DNA of 64,000 nt, taken from JALEFZ01 sp039817415. GTDB taxonomy: Bacteria; Bacteroidota; Bacteroidia; J057. Of this stretch, positions 8,357 through 17,826 are shown piece by piece; position 1 is the first letter of the stretch; each line of letters opens with the position of its first letter. A model generated the notes under the pieces. The model saw only the letters and a program-made list of their open reading frames with translations. It ran no database searches and was not told the DNA's origin. The stretch spans positions 1-64,000 of the forward strand of contig JBCBVV010000019.1 in assembly GCA_039817415.1 (NCBI GenBank), read 5' to 3'. The translations under genes and the position numbers were made by a program.

Positions 8357-9259
8357 ATGAAGAATCTGTTTGGAATCCTAATCCTGTTTGTGAGTATAGT
8401 CGCCTGCGATACCCCAAAGGCTCAAACCTCCCAAACTTCCATTCAGCCTGAAGCCATTCCCACCTTTACAACCTCAGTTTCTACCTTACCAGACAGCTTC
8501 TCTAGAGAAAGTGCCCTTCAAAGACTTGAACAAAAAACCCGACTTAAATCCCCCACCGTAGTTCATATTTTAGTCCCCCTTTGTGATAATGAACACCAAG
8601 GTATTGTGCCTGTATCCTCCTCCTTAGGAAATGGCACAAATTTGAGGACCAATCTCTACTGGGGAGCCCGATATGGAATCAAATCTCATTTTAAAATCTC
8701 CTCAAAATGGAAATTGGTAGCCAGTCAAATGGATATTACCCCAAACATTCTGGAAAGGGTCATTTTCGAATCTCAAGAGACGGGTTTTGAGCATATCAAA
8801 ATTGTGGCAGATGCCTACCGAGGAGATAAAATGAAGGAATGCTTAACGGATTATTTCTCTTCCCTAGCAGGAAAAAAGAAGGGAAAAATCATCATTCTGG
8901 ACAAAGAATTGGGCATTCATGGTAATGCTGACCTGATCGTCTTTAATGGGCACAATGGACTGATGGATACCGAGGTTCCGCTTATCACTTCAGAGGATCA
9001 GCAAATCAGAGATGCAAGTGCCATAGGTTGTATTTCACACCCCTATTTCAAATCCTATTTACAAGCTGCGGGAGGATATCCCTTGTTGATGACGACTAAC
9101 CTATTGGCACCTGAAGCCTATGTGGTTGAAAGCTTGATTCAAGCCTGGATGCGACGAAAGTCCGGTCCCGAGATCAGAACAGCTGCAGGAAAGGCTTATG
9201 ACAGGTACCAAAAATGTGGGATCAGGGGGGCAACTCGCTTATTTAGAACAGGCTGGTAG
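8357..9259 (+). CDS. Conserved lipoprotein of unknown function
   Basis: A 300-residue protein with a lipoprotein signal (MKNLFGILILFVSIVAC; lipidated Cys17) and a Thr/Ser-rich linker. The body has VHILVPLCDNEHQGIVPV, SSSLGNGTNLRTNLYWGARYG and DLIVFNGHNGLMDTE segments. I recall a conserved Bacteroidota family with the same start (LCDN..QGIVPV, NLYWGA.YG), but no assigned activity. The conserved Asn/His/Cys/Asp residues suggest an enzyme rather than a binding protein; that is inference. Monocistronic in this context. Confidence 0.65.
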   Translation: MKNLFGILILFVSIVACDTPKAQTSQTSIQPEAIPTFTTSVSTLPDSFSRESALQRLEQKTRLKSPTVVHILVPLCDNEHQGIVPVSSSLGNGTNLRTNLYWGARYGIKSHFKISSKWKLVASQMDITPNILERVIFESQETGFEHIKIVADAYRGDKMKECLTDYFSSLAGKKKGKIIILDKELGIHGNADLIVFNGHNGLMDTEVPLITSEDQQIRDASAIGCISHPYFKSYLQAAGGYPLLMTTNLLAPEAYVVESLIQAWMRRKSGPEIRTAAGKAYDRYQKCGIRGATRLFRTGW

Positions 9260-9449
9260 GTAGATTGAAGCTTTTTTGCGGGAAAACCCATCCTTTTTCG
9301 CTGGTTTTCGTTAATGAAATGGATAAAAAGTAACACCCTTCATCTTCCCAATTTATTGGGTATCCCCTTTCATCATTTTCCTATATTTTTAAGGATACAA
9401 ACTAATACTATGTTTGTCTCTACCAGTTGAATTGTGCACAATCCATCAG

Positions 9450-10103
9450 ATGACCATACACATTGATCAGGATTTTTTTTACGACATGATAAAAGCCCTT
9501 CGAACGGAAGGGGCCCTTGTCCTATATCAAAATCTTCCCGGTATCCAGCAGGAGGAAAAAGATAAGGTAGTGGAATTTTTGCGCTCTGAATATGAGCGAG
9601 AAAAACTGAATTATCCCTTTGAGGCTCCTCCGTTTGATGAGGCAGCAGCATTATGGGGGGCGGAATTGGTGTACCTAACGGCCCAGCTCATTCTTTTTAG
9701 AGAAAATAAAGGAAGTGATCTTGGAAAAATTCTGCCTAAGGATCACCAACAAGCTGATGCTTCTTCCATTCTTTCGGTAGACTTATGTCTGCGATTTCTC
9801 CCAACTTTGGTCAATGAGCTCAAAAATATTGATCCAGATGATGAATTGTTGGACATCTTGGAACAGCTTCTGTTGAAGTGGCACTATTCTGCGATTTCTT
9901 ATTCTCAGAATTGGAAAGAGACCAATCTTAGTGTTGTCCTCTCCAATAACTGTCTCAGACAATTGTACGTCGACCGAATCATCAAACATAAAAATATCTT
10001 ATTAGCCGAAAAAGAGGAGCTTTTCCCATGGGTAAAAGCAGCTCTAGGCATGTATGCCAAACAGTTTTGGCCCAATTTTGAAACCATCACAACACATGAG
10101 TAA
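9450..10103 (+). CDS. First gene of MoxR-vWA-bpX system, small helical protein
   Basis: A 217-residue acidic, helical, soluble protein without recognised motif. It overlaps the next gene (MoxR ATPase) by eight bases (ATGAGTAA), which ties it to that system by translational coupling. I chose the ATG at 9450; a TTG at 9414 would add 12 residues without obvious benefit. Aromatic and acidic segments (FDEAAALWGAELVYL) and a C-terminal helical half are visible. By position it should be one of the accessory components of a MoxR-vWA-beta-propeller ternary system, but I cannot place it in a named family. Confidence 0.7.
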   Translation: MTIHIDQDFFYDMIKALRTEGALVLYQNLPGIQQEEKDKVVEFLRSEYEREKLNYPFEAPPFDEAAALWGAELVYLTAQLILFRENKGSDLGKILPKDHQQADASSILSVDLCLRFLPTLVNELKNIDPDDELLDILEQLLLKWHYSAISYSQNWKETNLSVVLSNNCLRQLYVDRIIKHKNILLAEKEELFPWVKAALGMYAKQFWPNFETITTHE

Positions 10104-11226
10104 AGTAGACCAACTCAATCAAATATTAGGCTATATCAAGGACCAGTTTGTGGGGAAGGATGACATCATTGACCTACTCGGGATTGCCTTGGTCGCAAGG
10201 GAGAATGCCTTCTTACTGGGCCCTCCTGGTACAGCTAAATCTGCCATTGTCCGTTCCCTTTCCGACTCCATCAGAGACGGAAAAAACTTCGAATACCTCT
10301 TGACTAGGTTTACAGAACCTAACGAGATTTTTGGTCCTTTTGACATTCGCAAGCTAAAGGAAGGGGAGTTAACCACCAATACAGCGGGTATGCTTCCAGA
10401 AGCCTCCATGGTTTTCCTGGATGAAATCTTCAATGCCAATTCGGCTATCTTGAATAGCTTATTGATGGCTTTGAATGAGAAAATTTTCCGGAGAGGACAG
10501 GAAACGCGTAAGATACCAGCCTTGATGTTTGTAGGGGCCAGTAACGGTCTCCCACAGGATGAAACGCTGAATGCCTTGCTTGACCGCTTTCTGATTCGGG
10601 TAAGATGTGATTACGTCGATCCTGATCTATTGGAAAACGTCCTTTTAGCTGGTAGAAAACTAGAAAACAATCAACTCGCGGAAAGGCCATTTCTCCATCC
10701 ACAAGATATCATTGAGTTACAGAAATTGGCTAGACAGGTAGACCTTTCCCCCGTCAGCAAAGAGTATGTACAATTGATCCATAGCCTGCGCAACACCGGA
10801 ATCAAGGTGTCTGACAGAAGAGCCGTGAAGATTCAAAATCTCCTAGCTGCCTCTGCCCTTATGTCCCATCGCCAGGCAGTAAATGTTTCAGATTTCTGGG
10901 TGATGAAGTATATCTGGGATACCGAAGAACAGATTGAAGTCTTGGGTGGATTGATTGACAATATTTTGGGTAAGGAGGCGCATGAACAAGCCCACCCTCA
11001 ATCTCTGATGAATAAGGTTCCTAATGCGGAGAACTTGGCCAAGGAGATTCGAGACCTTCACCTCAAAATCGATAGTGGTCAATTGTCCTTCGAGGAGCAA
11101 AATCTTCTCAAGGATAAATTGAGATACCTACAAACCCGCGCTACCTGGATTCAAAAAGAAGAACACAAAACTCATTTGCAGCAGCAAATCGATGCTTTAT
11201 GGAAAAAGATGCTTACCCAAGCCTAG
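10096..11226 (+). CDS. MoxR-family AAA+ ATPase, RavA-like (ternary system)
   Basis: A 376-residue AAA+ ATPase of the MoxR/RavA clade. Walker A is GPPGTAKS at residues 42-49, Walker B FLDE at 107-110 followed by IFNANSAILN, sensor 1 is GASNGLP, arginine-finger region LLDRFLIRVR, and the RavA-type stretch RFTEPNEIFGPFDI lies at ~71-84. The last ~100 residues are helical/coiled coil. MoxR ATPases remodel or load partner vWA proteins using ATP. The upstream in-frame start at 10054 lies inside the previous gene; the ATG at 10096 overlapping that gene's stop is the natural start. Its own 3' end overlaps the next gene by 28 bases. Confidence 0.92.
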   Translation: MSKVDQLNQILGYIKDQFVGKDDIIDLLGIALVARENAFLLGPPGTAKSAIVRSLSDSIRDGKNFEYLLTRFTEPNEIFGPFDIRKLKEGELTTNTAGMLPEASMVFLDEIFNANSAILNSLLMALNEKIFRRGQETRKIPALMFVGASNGLPQDETLNALLDRFLIRVRCDYVDPDLLENVLLAGRKLENNQLAERPFLHPQDIIELQKLARQVDLSPVSKEYVQLIHSLRNTGIKVSDRRAVKIQNLLAASALMSHRQAVNVSDFWVMKYIWDTEEQIEVLGGLIDNILGKEAHEQAHPQSLMNKVPNAENLAKEIRDLHLKIDSGQLSFEEQNLLKDKLRYLQTRATWIQKEEHKTHLQQQIDALWKKMLTQA

Positions 11227-11924
11227 CATTTTACCTCAGGCTTTCCGTACAAGATGAACAAGACCTAGCTTCATTAAGGGAGTGGGATCACCTTCATATG
11301 GCATTAGCAGGGGGATTTATTTGGCTAACTGGATTTAGTGAAAAGGAAATTCATTCAAGCAAAGTCCAAAGGATCCCGCATAAAGAGTTGTTCTATGGCA
11401 AAGAAGGGAAACTCTTTTTCCTTGATAAATTGCTGCCACAGGCAAAGGAGCCCCAACTGGACTGGAAGCCGATTCAGCAGGTATTGAGAATAAGGCTGTC
11501 AGGCTACAACCATAATTTTTTCGGACTGGAAGAACATATTCAAATCAGGCTGATTCCTTCTGAAAAAATTCGTTCTCCCTTTGGCTTAATCGTGGACTTG
11601 GATGCGTTCTCATCCTATATGCAATCTGCTCCAGTGGTGAGAACCCAGCACCTGAAATGGCTTCAGTTACAAGAACATGAAGTGCTTGTAATAGGTTCTC
11701 CTACCCTACCCTTGGAGGGTATGGCCATCTGGAAATCTGGCAATCACCTTCTGCCCACAGGTTATGAATTTGATCTTCAAATACTGTCTTCAGAAATAGC
11801 AAATAGAATAGATCCAAGTAACACTCATTGGATTCTTTGGAAAGAAGATCCATCATTTTTGATGTTCAAAAAAGAGTGGCTTAAGACGCTCAGCATTAGC
11901 TCAGTACGCCAAACCATTAAGTAA
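11199..11924 (+). CDS. Small bpX-like component of MoxR-vWA system
   Basis: A 241-residue soluble protein with no catalytic motif. Its start region has AFYLRLSVQDEQDL then HMALAGGFIWLTGFSEKEI and later LFFLDKLLP, PTLPLEGMAIWKSGNHLLPTG and FLMFKKEWL. The alternating short strands and turns with aromatic residues resemble the small bpX-type proteins described beside MoxR and vWA genes; this family placement is from recall and context. It overlaps the MoxR gene by 28 bases and is followed by a 21-base gap to the vWA gene, so it belongs to the same operon. Confidence 0.65.
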   Translation: MEKDAYPSLAFYLRLSVQDEQDLASLREWDHLHMALAGGFIWLTGFSEKEIHSSKVQRIPHKELFYGKEGKLFFLDKLLPQAKEPQLDWKPIQQVLRIRLSGYNHNFFGLEEHIQIRLIPSEKIRSPFGLIVDLDAFSSYMQSAPVVRTQHLKWLQLQEHEVLVIGSPTLPLEGMAIWKSGNHLLPTGYEFDLQILSSEIANRIDPSNTHWILWKEDPSFLMFKKEWLKTLSISSVRQTIK

Positions 11925-11945
11925 ACACAAGAAATTGAATTTGAC

Positions 11946-14489
11946 ATGGGAACGGATTACATCCAACAACATGAGGGGTATTTTTGGAAGTGGGCTAGCG
12001 ATGGAGAGGTCCTTGAAATTCCCAATGGCAATACCATTGCCTACAAGAGTCAGGTAGCAGATATACTCGAAAACCTGGCTGAACAAGGCCTGCCAAGATT
12101 TGGATCATTGCTATTGGTCATGACAGCGATGAACCCCAACGCCAAAAGTAGTCTCGAACAGATTTACAACATCCTAGTCGCGCACAAGCCAGATTATACT
12201 GATCCCCTGATTACAGAAGCGATGAAACTTCTTTATTGGGTGAGAGAGATTCCTGACGCCTACAAAATCGGGCATAAAAAGATTTATCTCCTCAGAGATC
12301 TATTCAAGGAAGGTCATGATCGACTTTCCCTTCAGCATTCTCGAAAAACAAAGGAAATGTTTCGAGCTACTGCCTACCATTTGTCGGTAAACTCAAGGCT
12401 TGATGCGCTTCGGATTTGTCTAGAAAAGGATTTAAGAGTCCTTGGGATCATTTCTAAACGATACAACAGTGCTGATGACATCATTTCCAACCAACTGAGC
12501 ATCCCTGAGATAGATGAAGAAGTGGAATTGGAGGAGGCTCCTCTGAACGAGACAGGAGATCTTATTGAGGAATTGATCAACCATCCAAAAACCCAGCGTA
12601 TTGGGAGCTTGGTAAAGTTCCTATGGTCTGGCTTGGCCTTACCTTTTTACATGAAAGCGCCAAGTGACCAGTCGATGGGAGGGGTTTCAGATTTGACCAA
12701 CAAGGGCAAACTGAGTCAGCTTCTCATTTCTGAGTATGCCAATGAGGATATTATTTTTCTCAGCCGTTTAGCCAATCATGAAGCTCTTTATCTGAACAGA
12801 GAGGCGCCACCTTCCTCTCAAAACCAGAAACGGACTATTCTCATTGATATCTCCATCAAAAACTGGGGTATTCCTAAAACCATGGCTTTTGCTTGTATGC
12901 TTGCCTTGACAAGACATCCTAAGACAAAGCTTGCCTATTCTGTGTTTGTTATAGGGGAAGGCTTTGAAGCTGTAGAAGTGGATTCGCTGGATACCATCCT
13001 TGAGGCCATCCAACATGTTGATGTAACATTGACCCCAGCACAGGGTATCAGCCAATATTTCCTTTCTCATCCACCCAAGGCAAATGAGGAAGTTGTCCTA
13101 TTGACTGAAAGGACGACGATCCTGCATCCAGATATGCATAGGCTATTGGCAGATAGAAACACCCCCCTTTCTTATTGGATGTTACTCGACGAAGAGGGAG
13201 GAATGGATGTCTTTCGCAAACTCTACAATGGCAAGAGACACCTTCAAAGAATGGAGCTTCCGCTTGAGGAATTGTGGAAGATCAAGAAACAGCCTACGCA
13301 GAACACGACTTTTAGAGAAAAGAGTGATCATGATTTTTTCCCTATGCTGATCAAGCCGAATCAAAATGTAGGTGGTTACAGAGAATCAGAATATGGCGAA
13401 ATTTTCCAAATCAGCAGAGAGCATCACTTGCTAAGGTTCTATGACAGGCATGCTCACGGCAACAATAGAGGCTGGCAAATGGTGTATTATAACTTACCCA
13501 TTAAGGAGAAACACTTCGACTTTGGTGTGGGACACCTAAGCAAGGGAGGTTATGCAATCTTGGTGCTAGAGAAAGATTCCAAACGCATGACCCTTGTCAA
13601 TACACGTACAGGACAGACCGTTAGAGGGAAATACAAGTATGAGTACCGCACGGATAAACCCAATATCATTTTTCACGAAGACCTGTTTTACATCTACGGA
13701 TTTGGTTCTTTACGTTCTGTCGATTTGGAAGGCAATATGAACGATGCCCAAGAACGCCAGAAACACCTTCTGGATAAATTCCAAGCGCATGAAGAAAAGG
13801 TTGTTGACATCAACAAGCGGCTTAGATCCTACTTCACCATGTTTAAGAATCTTCGAAAGATTTCGATCAACAATGGTGGTAACTTGATGTTCAATCAACA
13901 CGAATTAAAGGTACTGGATGGGCAGCATGTCAAGTTGAAGACCAATCGTAATTTCAGAATCCAAGCAAGTGCGCGGATGGTCCATGAAGATCTCTTCGAA
14001 TTTTCTGACGGAAGCACCATCGAAAATACACGAGCAGGTATGTTCATTCTGACAAGCAGCAATCCAGATATTCCACAGATTTACGTGCCATCCGCACTCA
14101 ATACCTCTATGGCTTTGGCTACAAGGGAAATCTTTTCAGGGCAGTCCTATTTCTTCCAACAGCCGCTTTTCCAAGTAGTGATTAAGCAGCTGAAACCAGA
14201 AGTAAGTAAAAAGGAATTGTTAAATACCTTGAAAGGCTTTGATATAGAAAATGAAGAAGGGCTAAATCATTTGACCAAGACCTTTCCCTTTACGCTCCCC
14301 AAGCTATTCAGACATGGTGAATTACAAACGCTCAACAGAAGATTGGGAGACATTGAGGCTGAATTTGAGTACATTCCTTGTAACAAGGAATTTGATAAGA
14401 ACCAGAGCTACGTATTGATCACAGAATTTTTTAGAAGATACCTAAATCCATTTATTCAACATATACTTGATCATGGAACTGATCATTAG
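11946..14489 (+). CDS. vWA + beta-propeller-like protein of ternary system
   Basis: An 847-residue soluble protein. Residues 1-~230 are helical with an acidic linker (EEVELEEAP). Residues ~295-440 form a von Willebrand factor A domain: the MIDAS loop 1 is DISIK at D301, loop 2 contains a Thr in VTLTPAQG, and the third metal-binding Asp appears as Glu or Thr in LLTERTT, so metal binding may be weakened. Residues ~470-700 have repeated strand pairs typical of a beta-propeller (GEIFQISREHHLLRFYD, YAILVLEKDSKRMTLVN, NIIFHEDLFYIYGFGSL). The C-terminal ~140 residues are helical. MoxR acts on such vWA proteins. The next gene starts inside its 3' end. Confidence 0.8.
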   Translation: MGTDYIQQHEGYFWKWASDGEVLEIPNGNTIAYKSQVADILENLAEQGLPRFGSLLLVMTAMNPNAKSSLEQIYNILVAHKPDYTDPLITEAMKLLYWVREIPDAYKIGHKKIYLLRDLFKEGHDRLSLQHSRKTKEMFRATAYHLSVNSRLDALRICLEKDLRVLGIISKRYNSADDIISNQLSIPEIDEEVELEEAPLNETGDLIEELINHPKTQRIGSLVKFLWSGLALPFYMKAPSDQSMGGVSDLTNKGKLSQLLISEYANEDIIFLSRLANHEALYLNREAPPSSQNQKRTILIDISIKNWGIPKTMAFACMLALTRHPKTKLAYSVFVIGEGFEAVEVDSLDTILEAIQHVDVTLTPAQGISQYFLSHPPKANEEVVLLTERTTILHPDMHRLLADRNTPLSYWMLLDEEGGMDVFRKLYNGKRHLQRMELPLEELWKIKKQPTQNTTFREKSDHDFFPMLIKPNQNVGGYRESEYGEIFQISREHHLLRFYDRHAHGNNRGWQMVYYNLPIKEKHFDFGVGHLSKGGYAILVLEKDSKRMTLVNTRTGQTVRGKYKYEYRTDKPNIIFHEDLFYIYGFGSLRSVDLEGNMNDAQERQKHLLDKFQAHEEKVVDINKRLRSYFTMFKNLRKISINNGGNLMFNQHELKVLDGQHVKLKTNRNFRIQASARMVHEDLFEFSDGSTIENTRAGMFILTSSNPDIPQIYVPSALNTSMALATREIFSGQSYFFQQPLFQVVIKQLKPEVSKKELLNTLKGFDIENEEGLNHLTKTFPFTLPKLFRHGELQTLNRRLGDIEAEFEYIPCNKEFDKNQSYVLITEFFRRYLNPFIQHILDHGTDH

Positions 14490-16173
14490 ACCATCCAAAA
14501 AGAATCGTTTTCCTATTGGGGGCTTCCTTATCAGAGGCTCTTCGGCAGGGAAATGGGTGCTTGAACTACAAGAGTTGGGATTTAGCCTGGATGAGGTAGA
14601 AGTTTATGCTTTACCAGGCCAACGCTTGAACTCCGTTTGGGGATGCTTTGTCCTTTGCCTTCGTGACCTTGAGTCTGAAAGGCTGAGTCATCAGGAGGCT
14701 TGCCAACAAGTACATCCTAACTTTTACATTCCTGAAAAAGCAGATATTCTTCCTTTGCCTTCCTATCAGGATTGCGAGCGACTGTTTGGGCAAAAAGTAC
14801 ATATCATGCATCCCGAAATTGGATTGGTAGAATTAGAGGCGCCCTTTGATTGGGCGGCCCATATTGCGCTTCCCAAGCAGTTGGAGTTTGATGGAAAAGC
14901 TGCCATTGAGGGGACTTCTGTTCCGACAGAACTTTACTCCTTTGAGGTGGTCAGGCCACAAACTGATATTCTCAAACAAATGGAAGAGGATATCATGGGG
15001 GGCGATCGCAAGGAAGAAGGGCCCTTAGATTTGTGGGAAAAGGGAAGACTCGCCTTCTACAAAGGGCTATTTTCCAAGGAAGGAGAAGGGGTAGAGAAGT
15101 CTGCTTTGATGAAGTTTTTCGAATCCTTTGGGGAAGACCAGAAATGGTCCCAGCAATGGTCTCAACAAATGGTTGAAGATTTCGAAGAGCTCATGAAAAG
15201 AAACCAAAAGGAGCTTGACCGTTTGATGGATCTCTTGAAAAATGATCCCAAAGAAGGCTTGAAATATGCACTTCCATTGGATGAAGGAATGGGTGGAAGA
15301 GGAAGTTCTGCTCCTGGCTACTTTTCTCTATCCAGACAATGGAACAATTTCAACCTATTCGGAAACCGACAGATTGATTACTCGGGTTCTGGAGGTTCTG
15401 CTCCCTTAGGCAATGATGGATATTGGCGCCTCCAAAACCAGTATGGAGAAACTGCCAGGCAGCTCAAAGCGGAGGGAGAGTATAAAGAAGCCGCTTTTGT
15501 GTACCTAAAACTTCTCAAGAACTATCGATTGGCTGCTGCCACCTTGGAGGAAGGGAAGTATTATGCAGAAGCTGCTCAGGTTTATCTCAAGCATTGTAAT
15601 GACAAATCCCGTGCTGCCTCCTGCTATGAGGAAGGGCATATGTACCGAGAAGCCATTGACCTCTACAAAGAACTAGAGCATCCCGAAAAAGTAGGCGATC
15701 TCTTCATGAAGTTGAAGGAGCGTGATGCTGCCATGAACTATTACCAAAGGGCGGCAGAAGTCCATGAGGAAAAATCAAGGTACCTGGCTGCGGCAAGATT
15801 GTATGAGGAAAAAATGGAGGATTCAGACCAAAGCAAAGCTAGCTTGTTGTTGGGCTGGGAACGCGGCCACCAGGCCTATGAATGCATGGACCATTACCTA
15901 GATTACTATCGAGGAGAAGAAAATTTCCAAGAAGAATTGGATAAAGTCTATGAAGGTTCTGTGGCTTACAGCAATTGCGATACCTTCCTCAGAATTGTAG
16001 AATCAGAATACGAAAAGGGAGGAGATCTTCAGCCACATCTGAAAAACATGGGCTATGAGATTATCTCGAAATACGCTAGTCTTAAACCTTCCCTAGCAGA
16101 ACAGTTGAGGAAATTTAAGAAGGGGGACAAAGAGTTATCCAAGGATCTTTTTCGATTTCGTTCCAAGAAATAA
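14473..16173 (+). CDS. bpX-like N-terminus fused to TPR-like repeats (ternary system)
   Basis: A 566-residue protein. The N-terminal ~160 residues resemble the bpX class by context (FPIGGFLIRGSSAGKWVLEL, DEVEVYALPGQRLNSVWGCF). Residues ~240-320 hold a Gly/Ser-rich linker. Residues ~325-490 carry at least five degenerate TPR or clathrin-type helical pairs (EAAFVYLKLLKNYRLAAATL, YAEAAQVYLKH, EAIDLYKELEHPEKVGDLF, AAMNYYQRAAEVH). Such repeats usually bind partner proteins. The ATG at 14473 overlaps the vWA gene by 17 bases; a TTG two codons upstream is possible. Last gene of the unit, followed by a hairpin shared with the convergent gene. Confidence 0.72.
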   Translation: MELIIRPSKKNRFPIGGFLIRGSSAGKWVLELQELGFSLDEVEVYALPGQRLNSVWGCFVLCLRDLESERLSHQEACQQVHPNFYIPEKADILPLPSYQDCERLFGQKVHIMHPEIGLVELEAPFDWAAHIALPKQLEFDGKAAIEGTSVPTELYSFEVVRPQTDILKQMEEDIMGGDRKEEGPLDLWEKGRLAFYKGLFSKEGEGVEKSALMKFFESFGEDQKWSQQWSQQMVEDFEELMKRNQKELDRLMDLLKNDPKEGLKYALPLDEGMGGRGSSAPGYFSLSRQWNNFNLFGNRQIDYSGSGGSAPLGNDGYWRLQNQYGETARQLKAEGEYKEAAFVYLKLLKNYRLAAATLEEGKYYAEAAQVYLKHCNDKSRAASCYEEGHMYREAIDLYKELEHPEKVGDLFMKLKERDAAMNYYQRAAEVHEEKSRYLAAARLYEEKMEDSDQSKASLLLGWERGHQAYECMDHYLDYYRGEENFQEELDKVYEGSVAYSNCDTFLRIVESEYEKGGDLQPHLKNMGYEIISKYASLKPSLAEQLRKFKKGDKELSKDLFRFRSKK

Positions 16174-16197
16174 ACTGTGTCTTTCAAGGATTTTGTG

Positions 16198-16239
16198 AGA
16201 AATCCAGGTCTTGATCAAGGTATCAGGAGCTGGATTTCT
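16198..16239. terminator. Hairpin between convergent genes
   Basis: AGAAATCCAG at 16198-16207 pairs perfectly with 16230-16239 around a 22-base loop and is followed by TTTCC on the plus strand. It can end both the bpX operon (+) and the barrel protein gene (-). Confidence 0.6.
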
Positions 16240-16246
16240 TTTCCCC

Positions 16247-17086
16247 TTACAAGTTCAAATAAGCCCCTACAGCAAATGAAGGACTTTCATAAAACGACCT
16301 TCCACTCACTGCTTTGGTATACGTAACCGCTAGGCCAAGCTTTTTGGTTACATTCACACCAATTTCCCCTGTGAGATTGAGGAACTCAAAGTTGTTGCTG
16401 AAGATGGATCCGGTATTGCTTTCTAAGGGACCTAGTGCATCTACCCTATCCAGCCTTCCAATTGCCAATATTCTGTCTTTCCAAAACTTGAACCCTAGCT
16501 CGGCCCCAAACCTAAATTCATCGCTAAAAGTAAGCGACCTTGCATTGTAGGCCGTATAAGCAGAGGCCCAACCCAATACAAAACCTAAATTCAAGGTAGA
16601 ACTCGCGTCTACCCTAAACATGACATTCATCTCTCCATCTCCTGTAGCTAAGCTTTCATTCATCCCCAGGCCCGTTCTTCCGAATGGAACGCCCAAGGTC
16701 AAGGTTGCCGCACCCACGAAGGACTCGTAAGAAAACAACCCATACTTAAAGCTGATGTCAACATCTCCGAAACCTGTTGCCATTTCTCTTGGCTCAAGGG
16801 GATCACTATTCACACGATAATTGGTCATTCGGCTAAAGAAAGGAACATATAAGATCCCTGTGAGGCGATCTGACAAGCCCAATTCACCATAAAAACTACT
16901 GTTAAAATAGCCTACAGGCATTTGGTTGGTAAGCTCTCCCGTTACATCATAATTCAACGGGCTGACTGCCCACCAATGTGTCAACTTGAAATAGCCTTTT
17001 CCTTGCTTATATACCCAACCACCACCTGCTTGCGCATGGCCTAGAAGACCTAGCAGGACAACTAACCAAATGATTCGAAGCTTCAT
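16247..17086 (-). CDS. Outer-membrane beta-barrel protein of unknown substrate
   Basis: A 279-residue protein with an N-terminal signal peptide (MKLRIIWLVVLLGLLGHAQA) and a body of amphipathic strands alternating with Gly/Asp/Asn turns, ending in aromatic-hydrophobic VGAYLNL, as outer-membrane barrels do. Stretches such as GFGDVDISFKYGLF, TLTLGVPFGRTGLGMNES and GEMNVMFRVDASSTLNLGFVLG resemble transporter-like barrels of the phenol-degradation MetA type. No specific function can be given. No tight operon partner. Confidence 0.7.
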   Translation of the reverse strand: MKLRIIWLVVLLGLLGHAQAGGGWVYKQGKGYFKLTHWWAVSPLNYDVTGELTNQMPVGYFNSSFYGELGLSDRLTGILYVPFFSRMTNYRVNSDPLEPREMATGFGDVDISFKYGLFSYESFVGAATLTLGVPFGRTGLGMNESLATGDGEMNVMFRVDASSTLNLGFVLGWASAYTAYNARSLTFSDEFRFGAELGFKFWKDRILAIGRLDRVDALGPLESNTGSIFSNNFEFLNLTGEIGVNVTKKLGLAVTYTKAVSGRSFYESPSFAVGAYLNL

Positions 17087-17190
17087 ACCAATTTGTTTGG
17101 TTGAACTTAAAAAGCCGAAACAAAGTGATCATTCGCTTTGCCGACAAAAGTGGAGTTTTTTACAAAAGGATGCGTTGTATGACTTGGGGC

Positions 17191-17826
17191 CTACAAATCA
17201 GGAGGAAGAATATTCTTATAGTGGCCATTTAGTTTGGCCTTGGCTTTTAGGCGCTCCGTTTCGCGTACTACAGGCAAAATAGCCTCTAAGTGTTTCTTGA
17301 CATAGATTAGCCTATCAAGCTCAGAGTTCAACGACAACAACTCAAATTCCTGTGCCAAGGTCAATCCGACGTGATGGCCGATTTGGAAGGTATGCAATTG
17401 TTCGGGATCGTCTGCGTATTTCTTTTGAATTCCCAATGCATGATGCAATTGCTCGAGTAAATCCCAGACCATCTGCTGCATGGTGCTTTCGGTACGATTG
17501 TCCTCTGAAAGCCACTCAATATCTCCACCAGGATATAGCTTACCACTTACCACCTCGTAGAAGTTTTCGATCCTTACCCTTCTTTTCCCTACGGTAGTGA
17601 TGTCCATCTCCCCACTAGGATACTTCTTATCCAGACTCTTGATGACCACCTCTGTGCCAAGAGAGACCACCTGTTGATTGACCACAGCTGGAATTCCAAA
17701 GTTGGTTCCCTGCTCCAGACACTCATTGATCAGCTGCTTATAGCGGTCCTCAAAAATGTGTAAATGAAGTTTCTCTCCTGGATAAACGACCAGGCTGAGT
17801 GGAAATAAGGGCATTAAATCTGCCAT
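17191..17826 (-). CDS. LON peptidase substrate-binding-domain protein
   Basis: A 211-residue protein consisting only of the N-terminal Lon substrate-binding (PUA-like) domain; no AAA+ or serine-lysine protease domain follows. Motifs: MPLFPLSLVVYPGEKLHLHIFEDRYKQLI at the start, GTNFGIP, and VGKRRVRI in the middle. Stand-alone versions occur widely in bacteria and probably recognise damaged proteins or act as adaptors. It sits downstream of the MoxR/vWA pair on the same strand after a 129-base gap, so co-transcription is possible but not certain. Confidence 0.88.
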   Translation of the reverse strand: MADLMPLFPLSLVVYPGEKLHLHIFEDRYKQLINECLEQGTNFGIPAVVNQQVVSLGTEVVIKSLDKKYPSGEMDITTVGKRRVRIENFYEVVSGKLYPGGDIEWLSEDNRTESTMQQMVWDLLEQLHHALGIQKKYADDPEQLHTFQIGHHVGLTLAQEFELLSLNSELDRLIYVKKHLEAILPVVRETERLKAKAKLNGHYKNILPPDL

